Source: an uncultured Eubacteriales bacterium (lineage in GTDB: Bacteria > Bacillota > Clostridia > Oscillospirales > Oscillospiraceae). Taken from it: DNA of 64,000 nucleotides. This document shows positions 35,350 to 44,723 of this stretch, piece after piece; the stretch's first letter is position 1, and each line of letters opens with the position of its first letter. The notes under the pieces are model-generated. The model worked only from the letters and a program-made list of their open reading frames with translations, made no database searches and had not been told where the DNA came from. The stretch is taken from the NCBI GenBank assembly GCA_900545585.1, contig UQZR01000010.1, positions 20,271-84,270 on the forward strand, given 5' to 3'. Made by a program: the position numbers and the translations under genes.

Positions 35350-36798
35350 GTGAAGTTGAGCGAATACGCAGAGTTAGACGCCACGGAACTGGCTGCATTG
35401 GTGCGAGGCGGCGCGGTTTCGCCCAGAGAACTAGTAGAGACTGCCCTCACGGCTATCCAGCGGACAGACAAAGAAATCCACGCGGTGGTAGATTATACCT
35501 ATGATTACGCGATGGAACAGATAAAAAAAGGAATTGACAAAAACGCACCGTTTTGCGGAGTTCCTTTCGTACTGAAAGACAGCGGTGGTGTCGCGGCCGG
35601 GATCCGCGCCACATTGGGTACTCGCCTCTCTGGCGGCGGTGTTTACGCCAAGCGCGACTCAATTTTGTTCGAGCGCATGAAACGGGCGGGTGTCATTGTG
35701 GTCGCGACCACTGCCACATCAGAGTTCTGCGTGGACTCGTCAACTGAGACTCTCCGGCATGGGCCCACCAAAAATCCGTGGAATCTGAGCGAGTCGGCGG
35801 GCGGTTCTAGCGGCGGTAGCGCGGCGCTTGTGGCTGCTGGGGCCGTGCCTATGGCTCACGGCAGTGATGGTGGTGGTTCCATCCGCATACCGGCAGCAAT
35901 GTGTGGTGTAGTCGGCTTCAAGCCCTCTCGATTTCGGGTTCCCACTGGCCCCTCTGGGTGGGATCCAGGAGGAACCGTGCAGTTTATTCTCTCTCGGACT
36001 GTCCGGGATAGCGCGGCAATGTTGGATGCCATAGAAGGCCCCGACCCGGGCTACTATGGCATCGCCGCGCCTCATGATCTTCTCTATACCGAGGCGGTCA
36101 GGCGAGATCCCCGGAAGCTGCGGATTGCCTACATGACGCGCACTCCTTATGGGAAGCCATTTGTCAGTCCGGAGTGTGTTGAGGCGGTCTTGCGTGTTGT
36201 TGATATCCTGCGGGCGTTGGGGCACACTTGCGTAGAAGCCTATCCGGAGATCTCGGAGCAATATCATGACGCACGAGTGATGTATATGAATGACGGTATC
36301 GTGCTGGAGATTCAGCAGATGGCGGAGGAGACGGGTTGCCCAATCGACGAAACCACACTGGAACCGCTGGTCTATAAGACATACTTGGACGCGCTGAGTC
36401 GAAAGGGGATGGAAGTGTTTCGAGCCAGACGGGAGCTCGCGAGGGCCGGACGGGAGATGGGGCGCTTTTTCCAGTCCTACGATCTGCTGATTAGCCCAAC
36501 TTGTGGACGGATTGGTCGACCGCTGGGTACGCTGAACGGCGTGGTCAACAGTGAAATTTCCGCCTCAGAGTGGGCCAGAAAGAGGCGCGATTACGCGTGT
36601 ATTGCACCGTTAGCCAATGTCGCGGGGCTGCCGTCTATATCCCTGCCGCTCTATATGAGCGATTCCGGTCTACCTATTGGCGTCGAGATAGATGGCGCCA
36701 TTGATCAGGATGAGCTGGTGCTTCAGCTCTCTGCACAGTTGGAGCGCGCGGCGCCCTGGAGCGAAAGAAAACCACCGATTTATGTGTCTGAGATATAG
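35350..36798 (+). CDS. Amidase-signature hydrolase 1
   Basis: This 482-residue amidase-signature enzyme has the Ser-cisSer-Lys triad Lys76 (FVLKDS), Ser153 (GGSSGGS) and Ser177 (GGGSIRIP). It would hydrolyse a carboxamide in the cytoplasm. A GTG start behind AAAGGAGGGG is used. It directly follows the transporter genes, so its substrate is probably what the transporter brings in. A close paralogue follows. Confidence 0.92.
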   Translation: MKLSEYAELDATELAALVRGGAVSPRELVETALTAIQRTDKEIHAVVDYTYDYAMEQIKKGIDKNAPFCGVPFVLKDSGGVAAGIRATLGTRLSGGGVYAKRDSILFERMKRAGVIVVATTATSEFCVDSSTETLRHGPTKNPWNLSESAGGSSGGSAALVAAGAVPMAHGSDGGGSIRIPAAMCGVVGFKPSRFRVPTGPSGWDPGGTVQFILSRTVRDSAAMLDAIEGPDPGYYGIAAPHDLLYTEAVRRDPRKLRIAYMTRTPYGKPFVSPECVEAVLRVVDILRALGHTCVEAYPEISEQYHDARVMYMNDGIVLEIQQMAEETGCPIDETTLEPLVYKTYLDALSRKGMEVFRARRELARAGREMGRFFQSYDLLISPTCGRIGRPLGTLNGVVNSEISASEWARKRRDYACIAPLANVAGLPSISLPLYMSDSGLPIGVEIDGAIDQDELVLQLSAQLERAAPWSERKPPIYVSEI

Positions 36799-36867
36799 CC
36801 TAGGTAAGGGAAACGAGTTAAAGAGCCGTGTGCGACGCAGCACATCAGGAAAGGTGATTGGTAAGTT

Positions 36868-38313
36868 ATGAAGGTATCTGAATATGCGGCATTGGACGCC
36901 ACCGGGCTGGCTGGATTGATTCGGAGAAAGGAAATCTCTCCTCAGGAGGTACTGGACGCGGCCATAGAAGCCATTGAGCAGGTCAATCCTTCGCTCAACG
37001 CGATTGTAGCCCGAACCTACGATGCAGCCAGGGCACAGTTGGCAAAAGGGGTCGACATGAACGCGCCTTTTTGCGGGGTTCCGTTCGTGATCAAAGATGA
37101 AGGTGGACTCATGAAGGATATCCCATGTACGCTGGGAACACGCCTTTCCGGACGTGGGATTGTGACTGACCACGACACAATCTTGGGCGCCCGCTTCAAG
37201 AAGGCTGGTGTTGTTGTGGTAGCGACGGCGGCCTGCCCGGAATTCTGCTGGAATAATGCCACTGAGACTATACGCAATGGAGTCACCAGAAACCCATGGA
37301 ATCCCAAACTGACCTCCGGTGGTTCTAGCGGGGGAACTGCTGCAATCGTAGCTGCTGGGGCTGTACCTATGGGACATGGTAGCGACGGCGGCGGGTCAAT
37401 ACGGATGCCCGCAGCGGCATGCGGCTTAGTGGGACTGAAACCCACTCGTTTTCGTATTCCAACCGGCCCTGACGGGGGAGATCCTGGGCAGGCGGCCGAC
37501 TTTATCATGTCCCGTTCTGTGCGGGATACGGCGGCCATGCTGGACGCCGTGGAGGGGCCGGATCCAGGCTGCTATGGAACCGCCGAGCGGCCTACCATTC
37601 CATATAGCCAAGTCATACAGAAGGATCCGCCCAGGCTTCGGATTGCTTATATGCTGCGTACGCCCTATGGGGACGTATATGAAAATCACGAGTGCGTAGA
37701 AGCGGTGAAATCGGCTGTGGGCCTGCTGGAATCTCTGGGGCATATCTGTGTAGAGGACTACCCTCCCTTGGATGTTCACTATCACGAGGCCCGTATTTTA
37801 GTCCAGTCAGTGGGAACAAACGCGTGGATTGAGCGGGTGGCGAAGGGATCTGGCCTCCCCATTAGCGAGGATACTTTAGAGCCCCTGGTCTATAAGGCTT
37901 ATCTGGAGGCCCGAAACGTAACAGCCAGCGCGTATGTGGCTGCAAAAAGTGAGTTGACTAAGGTCATGCGGGATCTGGGCCAGTTTATGGAGCACTACGA
38001 TATTCTAATTAGTCCTACCATGGGGATCATGCCGCTGGAGGCGGGGTTCTATAATCCCTTCTCCAGGCCGGAGATGCCTGTCCACGACTGGGTACTGGAG
38101 CGCAGACGGTGGTCTGGCAATACAGCGATGTGCAATGTGACGGGGCAGCCTTCGATCACCGTCCCGCTGGAGTGGAGTAAGGAGGGACTGCCAATCGGCA
38201 TCGAGATTGACGGCCGCGTTGGGGAGGACGCCCTGGTTCTGCAGCTTTCAGCGCAATTAGAGCGGGCCAAACCTTGGGCTGGCTGTCATCCGGAGATCTA
38301 CGCCGGAAGATAG
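36868..38313 (+). CDS. Amidase-signature hydrolase 2
   Basis: This 481-residue paralogue of the preceding enzyme has the same triad (Lys76, Ser153, Ser177). The two align end to end without large gaps and look like a tandem duplication that has diverged, perhaps for two amide bonds of one substrate or for two related substrates. AGGAAAGG lies upstream of the ATG. Confidence 0.92.
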   Translation: MKVSEYAALDATGLAGLIRRKEISPQEVLDAAIEAIEQVNPSLNAIVARTYDAARAQLAKGVDMNAPFCGVPFVIKDEGGLMKDIPCTLGTRLSGRGIVTDHDTILGARFKKAGVVVVATAACPEFCWNNATETIRNGVTRNPWNPKLTSGGSSGGTAAIVAAGAVPMGHGSDGGGSIRMPAAACGLVGLKPTRFRIPTGPDGGDPGQAADFIMSRSVRDTAAMLDAVEGPDPGCYGTAERPTIPYSQVIQKDPPRLRIAYMLRTPYGDVYENHECVEAVKSAVGLLESLGHICVEDYPPLDVHYHEARILVQSVGTNAWIERVAKGSGLPISEDTLEPLVYKAYLEARNVTASAYVAAKSELTKVMRDLGQFMEHYDILISPTMGIMPLEAGFYNPFSRPEMPVHDWVLERRRWSGNTAMCNVTGQPSITVPLEWSKEGLPIGIEIDGRVGEDALVLQLSAQLERAKPWAGCHPEIYAGR

Positions 38314-38342
38314 CTATCCAAAAAACAAGGGAGGAAGAAAGT

Positions 38343-39461
38343 ATGTCCTTAGTAGAGCTTGAAGAAAAGATTCCAGTGATTCGCGCAAGTGGCTCAAATT
38401 ATGATATCGGGCTTGCGCACGGAATAGGGGGCAAAAGGGAAATTGATATTACACTCGCAAATCTGAAAAAGAGCGTTCAGACAACCGTGGGGCAGGACTG
38501 GAGTGTTTGTGTTAAAGTCGCTGCGGCATTTCTTCCCACAGTAAAACACCGATGCCCTGCCTATCTCGAAGAGATCCAGGGCATCGCCGATGGCTCCGGT
38601 CACAGTTTTGAGGATATTTTTACCTTGAATTGCCGGACGGAGCTAGGCCAGCAGTTTAGTCGGCGCTCCGGGGAAAACTTCGGTCGGGCGATGCACTTAG
38701 GCGGTGGATGCTCTATCATCGGGATCAATCACACCCGTACCTCCACAAAGACAACCATTTACGGGCAGAATTGGGATGCCCATCCGGATCAACGGGATAC
38801 CATAATCTTTGTGATTGCCCATCAGAAGGAACGGCCCAGCATAGCCTGGATGGGAGAGGCCGGCCTGATCTGCCGCATGGCCGGCATGAACTCCGCGGGT
38901 ATCGGTCTGGGAGGTAACACCCTTTTCTGTGACGCGCCCATTGACTTTGACGGACTGCCTCTTCAATTTACTTACCGGTATATTATGGATCAGGATAATT
39001 TCCCTGACGCGGTGGAGGCTGCCTCCATGAGCCGGGTGGCCAGCTGCAACAATCTGATGGTTTGCGGGCCGGAGGGGGAGATGGTCTGCCTGGAGATGGA
39101 GTATAAGAGCTATGCGATGTTATACATGCGGGATGGGATCATATCCCACGCCAATCACTACAAACACCCTCACATGCCCCGGCCCCCCTACCGCCAGATG
39201 GATATTTATCCCAAGGACGAACTCCGATCGTTCCGCCTGGATTACTTGGTGGAGAACTTACACGGAAATGAGCTGGGGATACGGGACATCATGGAGATCC
39301 TCTCCGACCACGGGGTAAACTATCCAGCCTCTATCTGCCAACATCTTCCAGAGTGCGCGACAAATTTTTCCACGGTTACTGATTTGAACAAAAAAGAGAT
39401 GTACATTGCTACTGGAAATCCCTGTGGTGGCTATATTTTCGTCCGCCCATTTGAGGAATAG
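38343..39461 (+). CDS. C45 family autoproteolytic acyltransferase/hydrolase
   Basis: This 372-residue protein belongs to the isopenicillin N acyltransferase-like (peptidase C45) family, which are N-terminal nucleophile hydrolases. The likely nucleophile is Cys123 in LGGGCSIIG, at which the proenzyme would cleave itself, and GQNWDAH follows at about 140. Such enzymes cleave or form amide bonds of acylated amino compounds. Start at 38343 with GGAGGAA upstream. It completes a set of three amide hydrolases next to the transporter, supporting an amide-conjugate substrate. Confidence 0.85.
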   Translation: MSLVELEEKIPVIRASGSNYDIGLAHGIGGKREIDITLANLKKSVQTTVGQDWSVCVKVAAAFLPTVKHRCPAYLEEIQGIADGSGHSFEDIFTLNCRTELGQQFSRRSGENFGRAMHLGGGCSIIGINHTRTSTKTTIYGQNWDAHPDQRDTIIFVIAHQKERPSIAWMGEAGLICRMAGMNSAGIGLGGNTLFCDAPIDFDGLPLQFTYRYIMDQDNFPDAVEAASMSRVASCNNLMVCGPEGEMVCLEMEYKSYAMLYMRDGIISHANHYKHPHMPRPPYRQMDIYPKDELRSFRLDYLVENLHGNELGIRDIMEILSDHGVNYPASICQHLPECATNFSTVTDLNKKEMYIATGNPCGGYIFVRPFEE

Positions 39462-39470
39462 GGGGCAGTA

Positions 39471-40991
39471 ATGTCTACACCGTTTTTTATCCAGATCAAG
39501 GGCGAGGACAACGTGGCCATTGCCGTGGAGGACATCGCCGCGGGCACCCAGGTGATGCCCGGCGTGACCACCCGGGAGGACATCCCCCAGGCCCATAAGC
39601 TCGCCCTGACCGACATCCCCAAGGGGGGAGAGATCATCCGCTACGGGGTGGTCCTCGGCTATGCCAAGGACTCCATCCCCGTGGGGGCCTGGATCAACGA
39701 GCACATGCTGGAGCTGCCCCAGCCCCCGGGGCTGGAGGACATGCCCTACGGCACCAACCTCGTTCCCCCGGAGAAGCTGCCCGATCCGCCCCGCACCACC
39801 TGGCTGGGCTACCGCAATGCCCACGGCCCGGCGGGTACCCGCAACCTGCTGGGCATCGTTACCACCGTCCAGTGCGCCGCCGGCGTGGTCAACGTGGCGG
39901 TGGAGCGCATCAGGAAAGAGCTGCTGTCCAAGTACCCCAACGTGGACGGCGTGGTGGTGGCGAACCACCCCTACGGCTGCGGCGTGGCCATCAAGGCCCG
40001 GGAGGCTCATATCCCCATCCGGGCGGTGACCAACCTCATCCGCCACCCCAACTTCGGCGGGGAGCTGATGGTGGTGGGCCTGGGCTGTGAAAAGCTCACC
40101 TACGACATGGTGCTGCCCCCTGAGGACATCACCCTCGAGAACACCCTCACCCTCCAGGACTACGCCGGCCACGACGCCATGATGGACGCCCTGATGGCCA
40201 TGGCGGAGAAGAAGCTCCAGAGGCTCAACCTGCGCCATCGGGAGGAGCTGCCCCTCAGCGAGCTGCTCATCGGCATGCAGTGCGGCGGCAGCGACGCCTT
40301 CTCCGGCCTCACCGCCAACCCCAGCGCCGGCTACGCTGCCGACATGCTGGTGAAGGGTGGCGCCACGGTGCTGTTCAGCGAGGTCACCGAGGTGCGGGAC
40401 GGCGTCCATCTGCTGGCCGCCCGGTGCCGGGACGCGGCCACCCGGGACAAGCTGGCCGCCGAGATGAAGTGGTACGACGACTATCTGGAGGCCGGCGGCG
40501 TGGGCCGGGACGCCAACCCCACACCCGGCAACAAGAAGGGCGGCCTGGCCAACATCGTGGAGAAGGCCATGGGCTCCATCGCCAAGTCTGGCACCGCCCC
40601 TATCGAGGAGGTGCTCTCCCCCGCGGAGAAGCCCCATAAGCACGGCCTGATCTACGCCGCCACCCCCGCCAGCGACATCGTCTGCGGACCCTCTCAGCTG
40701 GCCAGCGGCATCGGCCTCCAGGTCTTCATGACCGGCCGGGGTACCCCCTACGGCTTGGCCGCCGCCCCGGTGATCAAGGTCTGCTCCCGCAACGAGATGA
40801 AGGCCCACTGGTTCGACCTCATCGACGTGAACGCCGGCCCCATCGCCACCGGGGAGAAGACCATCGCGGAGGTGGGCACTGAGCTGTTCCACCTGATCCT
40901 GGATGTGGCCAGCGGCATCAGGCAGCCCTACTCCGACCAGTACGGGTTCCACAACGACCTGTGCATCTTCAACCCCGCGCCCATCACTTAA
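39471..40991 (+). CDS. garD: Galactarate dehydratase
   Basis: This 506-residue UxaA-family lyase has an N-terminal SAF domain (about 10-90) and a large C-terminal catalytic domain with conserved Cys and His near VANHPYGCGV (about 160) and GMQCGGSDAFSG (about 268). Galactarate dehydratase converts galactarate to 5-keto-4-deoxyglucarate, the same product as the glucarate dehydratases. Altronate dehydratase is the alternative, but length, the undivided SAF plus catalytic layout and the neighbouring genes favour GarD. GC-rich codon use resumes abruptly here. Confidence 0.87.
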   Translation: MSTPFFIQIKGEDNVAIAVEDIAAGTQVMPGVTTREDIPQAHKLALTDIPKGGEIIRYGVVLGYAKDSIPVGAWINEHMLELPQPPGLEDMPYGTNLVPPEKLPDPPRTTWLGYRNAHGPAGTRNLLGIVTTVQCAAGVVNVAVERIRKELLSKYPNVDGVVVANHPYGCGVAIKAREAHIPIRAVTNLIRHPNFGGELMVVGLGCEKLTYDMVLPPEDITLENTLTLQDYAGHDAMMDALMAMAEKKLQRLNLRHREELPLSELLIGMQCGGSDAFSGLTANPSAGYAADMLVKGGATVLFSEVTEVRDGVHLLAARCRDAATRDKLAAEMKWYDDYLEAGGVGRDANPTPGNKKGGLANIVEKAMGSIAKSGTAPIEEVLSPAEKPHKHGLIYAATPASDIVCGPSQLASGIGLQVFMTGRGTPYGLAAAPVIKVCSRNEMKAHWFDLIDVNAGPIATGEKTIAEVGTELFHLILDVASGIRQPYSDQYGFHNDLCIFNPAPIT

Positions 40992-41012
40992 ATACGGAAA
41001 GGTTTGTTTCAC

Positions 41013-42323
41013 ATGGAGATCAGACAGGGGGGCGTGGTCTCACACCTGCTGGCCGATGTGGCCATTCCCCGCATGTTCCGGGCGGAACAGGTATTTCCCC
41101 GGGAGCATATCGCACCCGGGGAAATACCCTCTGTGGTAGAGCGTGAGCTCTTCAGAGAGCCCTTCCGCTCCAAAATCCGGCCTGGCATGACCGTGGCCGT
41201 CACCGCCGGCAGCCGGGGCATCGCCAACGTGGACATCATCACCCGGGCCGTGGTGGACTTCGTCAAGGCCCGGGGGGCGGCCCCCTTCATCGTGCCCGCC
41301 ATGGGCAGCCACGGCGGCGCCACGGCGGAGGGCCAGCTGGAGGTTCTGGCCAGCTACGGCATCACCCCCGACACCATGGGCTGCGAGATCCGCAGCAGCA
41401 TGGAGGTGGTGGAGCTGGGTGTCTCCAGCACCGGCCTGCCGGTGTACCTGGACAAGAACGCCTACGGCGCCGACGGCATTATCCTGTCCTGCCGCCTCAA
41501 GCCCCACAACGCCTTCCGGGGCCCCTACGAGAGCGGCCCCTGCAAGATGATGACCGTGGGCCTGGGCAAGCAGAAGGGGGCCGAACGGGTCCACGCCGAC
41601 GGCATGGACAAGATCGGCGAAAACATCCCCTCCATGGCCAAGGTGGTGCTGGAGAAGGCCCCCATCCTCTTCGCCCTCCCCTGCATTGAGAACGCCTACG
41701 ACCAGACCTGGCGCATCGAGGCCATCGACAAGGACCACATCCTGGCCCGGGAGCCGGAGCTGCTCCGGGAGGCCTTCGCCCGTATGCCCTCCCTGCTGGT
41801 GGGCGAGGGCGACGTGCTGGTGGTGGACGAGACGGGGAAGAACTACTCCGGCACCGGGGTGGACCCCAACATCACCGGCACCTTCTCCACCCCCTACGCC
41901 CACGGCGGCGTGCAGGTCCGGCGCACCTGCTTCCTGGATCTCAGCGCCGCCAGCCACGGCAACGCCCTGGGCGTGGGCCTGGCCAACGTGATCACCAAGC
42001 GGTTCTTCGACAAGATCGACCCGGAGATGATGTATCCCAACTGCATCACCTCCACCGTTCTCACCTCCGCCCGCATCCCCTGCGTGGTGGCCACCGACAA
42101 GGAGGCCATCCAGATGTGCATCCGCACCTGCAACGGCATCGACCCGGCCCAGGCCCGGGTGGTCCGCATCTCCAACAGCCTGCACATCGGCCATATCATG
42201 CTCAGCGAGGCCTACTACCAGGACGTGCTGGCCGGGAAATGGCCGGGCCTCATCGCCCGGTCTGCGCCGGAGGAGCTCTCCTTCGACCCGTCCGGGGCCC
42301 TGACCACCCCCATCGAGGCGTAG
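41013..42323 (+). CDS. LarA-family nickel-pincer racemase/epimerase homologue
   Basis: This protein of about 436 residues has the DUF2088/LarA N-terminal domain and a C-terminal domain. Equivalents of the LarA catalytic residues can be seen: a His in GSHGGA (about 99), KPHNAF, the Lys of GPCKMM that tethers the cofactor, and the His of ERVH. LarA homologues racemise or epimerise 2-hydroxyacids with a nickel-pincer nucleotide made by LarB, LarC and LarE, none of which are in this window. In this cluster epimerisation of an aldarate at C2 is plausible. ATG at 41013 follows GGAAAGG. It is 22 bases downstream of garD. Confidence 0.8.
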   Translation: MEIRQGGVVSHLLADVAIPRMFRAEQVFPREHIAPGEIPSVVERELFREPFRSKIRPGMTVAVTAGSRGIANVDIITRAVVDFVKARGAAPFIVPAMGSHGGATAEGQLEVLASYGITPDTMGCEIRSSMEVVELGVSSTGLPVYLDKNAYGADGIILSCRLKPHNAFRGPYESGPCKMMTVGLGKQKGAERVHADGMDKIGENIPSMAKVVLEKAPILFALPCIENAYDQTWRIEAIDKDHILAREPELLREAFARMPSLLVGEGDVLVVDETGKNYSGTGVDPNITGTFSTPYAHGGVQVRRTCFLDLSAASHGNALGVGLANVITKRFFDKIDPEMMYPNCITSTVLTSARIPCVVATDKEAIQMCIRTCNGIDPAQARVVRISNSLHIGHIMLSEAYYQDVLAGKWPGLIARSAPEELSFDPSGALTTPIEA

Positions 42324-42325
42324 GC

Positions 42326-43234
42326 ATGGACAGCTTTTTCAAAATGGTGGACGTGCAGACGGTGCTGTTCATCTACATGGCGGTGGGCTTCGGGTGCCGC
42401 AAGGCCGGCATTTTCAACGACGTGGCCCGGGATAAGCTCACCGACTTCGTGGTGTTCGTCACCCTGCCCTGCATGATCTTCGAGTCCTTCAACATGGCCT
42501 TCAGCCTGGAGTCCCTCAAACAGGGGGCCCTGGCCCTGCTCATCGCGGTGGGCATGTCCTGCGTGGCCCTGCTGCTGGGCAAGGTGCTGTACAACCGCTT
42601 CCCCTATGAGGAGAAGAGCATCCTCCAGTACGGCACCCTGGTGAGCAACTCCGGCTTTGCCGGCCTGCCGGTGGTCAGCGGGGCCTACGGGGATGAGGGG
42701 CTCTTTCTGGGCTCCCTGTTCATCATCCCCACCCGCATTCTCATGTGGAGCGCCGGCATCTCTCTATTTACCAGGGCCGACGCCAAGCAGGCCGTCAAAA
42801 AGGTGCTGCTCAACCCCGGCATCATCGCCGTGGAGGTGGGCCTGGTGCGGATGCTCTTTCAGATCCCCCTGCCCCACTTCGTGGATACGGCGGTGGACAA
42901 TCTGGGGGGCTGCACCTCCCCCATGGCCATGGCCCTGGTGGGGGCCATCCTGGTGGATGTGCCCCTGAAAACCGTCTTTGATCTCAAAAGCTTTTACCTG
43001 GTGGCGGTACGGCAGTTCCTGCTGCCGGGCATCTGCCTGGCGGTCCTGCGCCTGCTGCACGTGGATCCCCTCACCATCGGGGTGAGTGTGGTGATCACCG
43101 GCATGCCCATCGGCTCCACCACCGCCATCCTGGCCCAGAAATACGTGGCGGACGCCAAGTTCGCCTCCAAGTGTGTGTTTATCTCGACACTGACCAGCCT
43201 GGTCACCGTCCCCATACTGACCCTGTTCCTCTAA
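42326..43234 (+). CDS. AEC-family transporter
   Basis: This 302-residue integral membrane protein has about ten helices in two halves, typical of the auxin efflux carrier (AEC) family. Bacterial AEC proteins move organic acids such as malate or malonate. The start lies two bases after the LarA-like stop. It may export or import an aldarate or a degradation product. The central SNSGFAGLP motif, with a helix-break Asn and Gly, is typical. Confidence 0.85.
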   Translation: MDSFFKMVDVQTVLFIYMAVGFGCRKAGIFNDVARDKLTDFVVFVTLPCMIFESFNMAFSLESLKQGALALLIAVGMSCVALLLGKVLYNRFPYEEKSILQYGTLVSNSGFAGLPVVSGAYGDEGLFLGSLFIIPTRILMWSAGISLFTRADAKQAVKKVLLNPGIIAVEVGLVRMLFQIPLPHFVDTAVDNLGGCTSPMAMALVGAILVDVPLKTVFDLKSFYLVAVRQFLLPGICLAVLRLLHVDPLTIGVSVVITGMPIGSTTAILAQKYVADAKFASKCVFISTLTSLVTVPILTLFL

Positions 43235-43253
43235 AAAGAAAGGACGAGAGCCT

Positions 43254-44688
43254 ATACAGCAGTCCTACGACGTAGTCATTATCGGCGGCGGCGTGGTGGG
43301 CGGCGCCATCGCCCGAGAGCTGTCCCGCTACCGGCTGCGCATCGCGGTGCTGGAAAAGGAGAGCGACGTGTGCACCCAGACCAGCGGCCGCAACACCGGC
43401 ATGCTCCACGCTGGCTTTCTCTACAAGACCGGTTCCCTCAAGGCCATCCATCTGCGCCGTGGAGGGCAACCAGGAGTTCGACGCCGCGGCCGCAGAGCTG
43501 GACGTACCCTTTAAGCGCACCGGCAAGCTCATCGCGGGCTTCACCGACGAGGACCGGCAGCTCCTGGAGAACTTCAAGGCCCGGGGCGAGGCCAACGGCG
43601 TCAAGGGCCTGGAGATCATCGACCGCAAGCGGATGGATGAGCTGGACCCCAGCGCCGGCGGCAACTTCGCCATGTGGTGCCCGGCCAGAGGCATCCTGGA
43701 CCCCTTCCTCTACACCATTGCCCTGGCGGAAAACGCCGTCCGCAACGGCGTGGAGTACCACCTGAACTGCGCCTTTACCGGCGAGACCAAGCAGGCCGAC
43801 GGCACCCACCTGCTCCACACCACCCGGGGCGACTTCCTCACCCGGTGGGTGGTGAACAGCGCGGGCCTCAGCTCCGCCGAGGTCAGCACCCAGCTGGGCA
43901 TCCCCGGCTACGTGATCAAGCCCGTGAAGGGCGAGTACTTCGTGCTGGATAAGCTGGCCGGGCAGTTTGCCAGAATCCCCGTCTACCCCGCCCCCAACCG
44001 GGACAACACCTTCGACACCCACGCCACCCCCACGGTGGACGGCAACGTGCTGGTGGGTCCCGACAGCCAGCTGGCCCGGGATTTCCAGGACTACGAGTCC
44101 ACCCAGGCCGCCATGGACGGCCTCATTGAGAGCGGCTCCCGCATGTTCAAGCACATGGACCGGGGCTACTTCATCCGCAACTTTGCCGGCATCCGTCCCA
44201 AGCGCATCGATCCGGAGACCGGGGCGGTGCAGGACTTCGTGCTGGAGTGCCGGGACGAGGTGCCCGGCGTGGTTAACCTGGTGGGCATCGAGTCCCCCGG
44301 CCTGGCCTCCGCCCTCCCCCTGGCCCGCCGGGCCGTGGCCCTCATCGCCCAGCGGGAGAAGCTGTAACCCAACCCGGATTTCGACCCCGTCCGCCACGGC
44401 ATCCGCCGCTTCGCCGACATGAACGACGCCGAGCGGGCGGCCGCCATCGCGGAGAACCCGGACTACGGCGAGATCTTCTGCCGCTGTGAGAAGGTCACCA
44501 AGGCAGAGATCCTCCAGGCCATCCACAATCCCCTGGGGGTCCGCACCGTCAACGGCGTGAAGGTGCGTACCCGGGCCACCATGGGCCGCTGCCAGGGCGG
44601 ATACTGCGAGACCCGCATCACCGAGGCCCTCCACCAGGAGCTGGGTGAGGATTTCAGGGACATCCACCTGGGGCCGGAGGGCTCCTGA
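43254..44688 (+). pseudogene. GlpA/LhgO-like FAD oxidoreductase with BFD domain, decayed
   Basis: In total about 478 codons encode an N-terminal FAD-binding fold (VVIIGGGVVGGAI), a DAO-type oxidoreductase body and a C-terminal BFD-like [2Fe-2S] domain (CRCEKVTKAEI and GRCQGGYCE). Three lesions are visible: ATA at 43,254 where ATG is expected behind GAAAGGAC; a frameshift near 43,455; and an in-frame TAA at 44,365-44,367 before the BFD part. Intact relatives oxidise L-2-hydroxyglutarate or glycerol-3-phosphate and work with the two genes that follow. Fragments may still be translated, but function is doubtful. Confidence 0.82.
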
Positions 44689-44723
44689 ATGTTCACCGGC
44701 GCGGTGAAAGGAGGGGACCGGGC

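Noticed and set aside
39258..41012. 584-codon minus-strand frame opposite galactarate dehydratase
   Set aside because: The plus strand encodes a complete GarD with conserved motifs; the antisense product is low-complexity.
43438..44667. 409-codon minus-strand frame opposite the decayed oxidoreductase
   Set aside because: It looks intact only because the sense gene is broken. The sense strand shows FAD-binding and BFD motifs; the antisense frame shows none.
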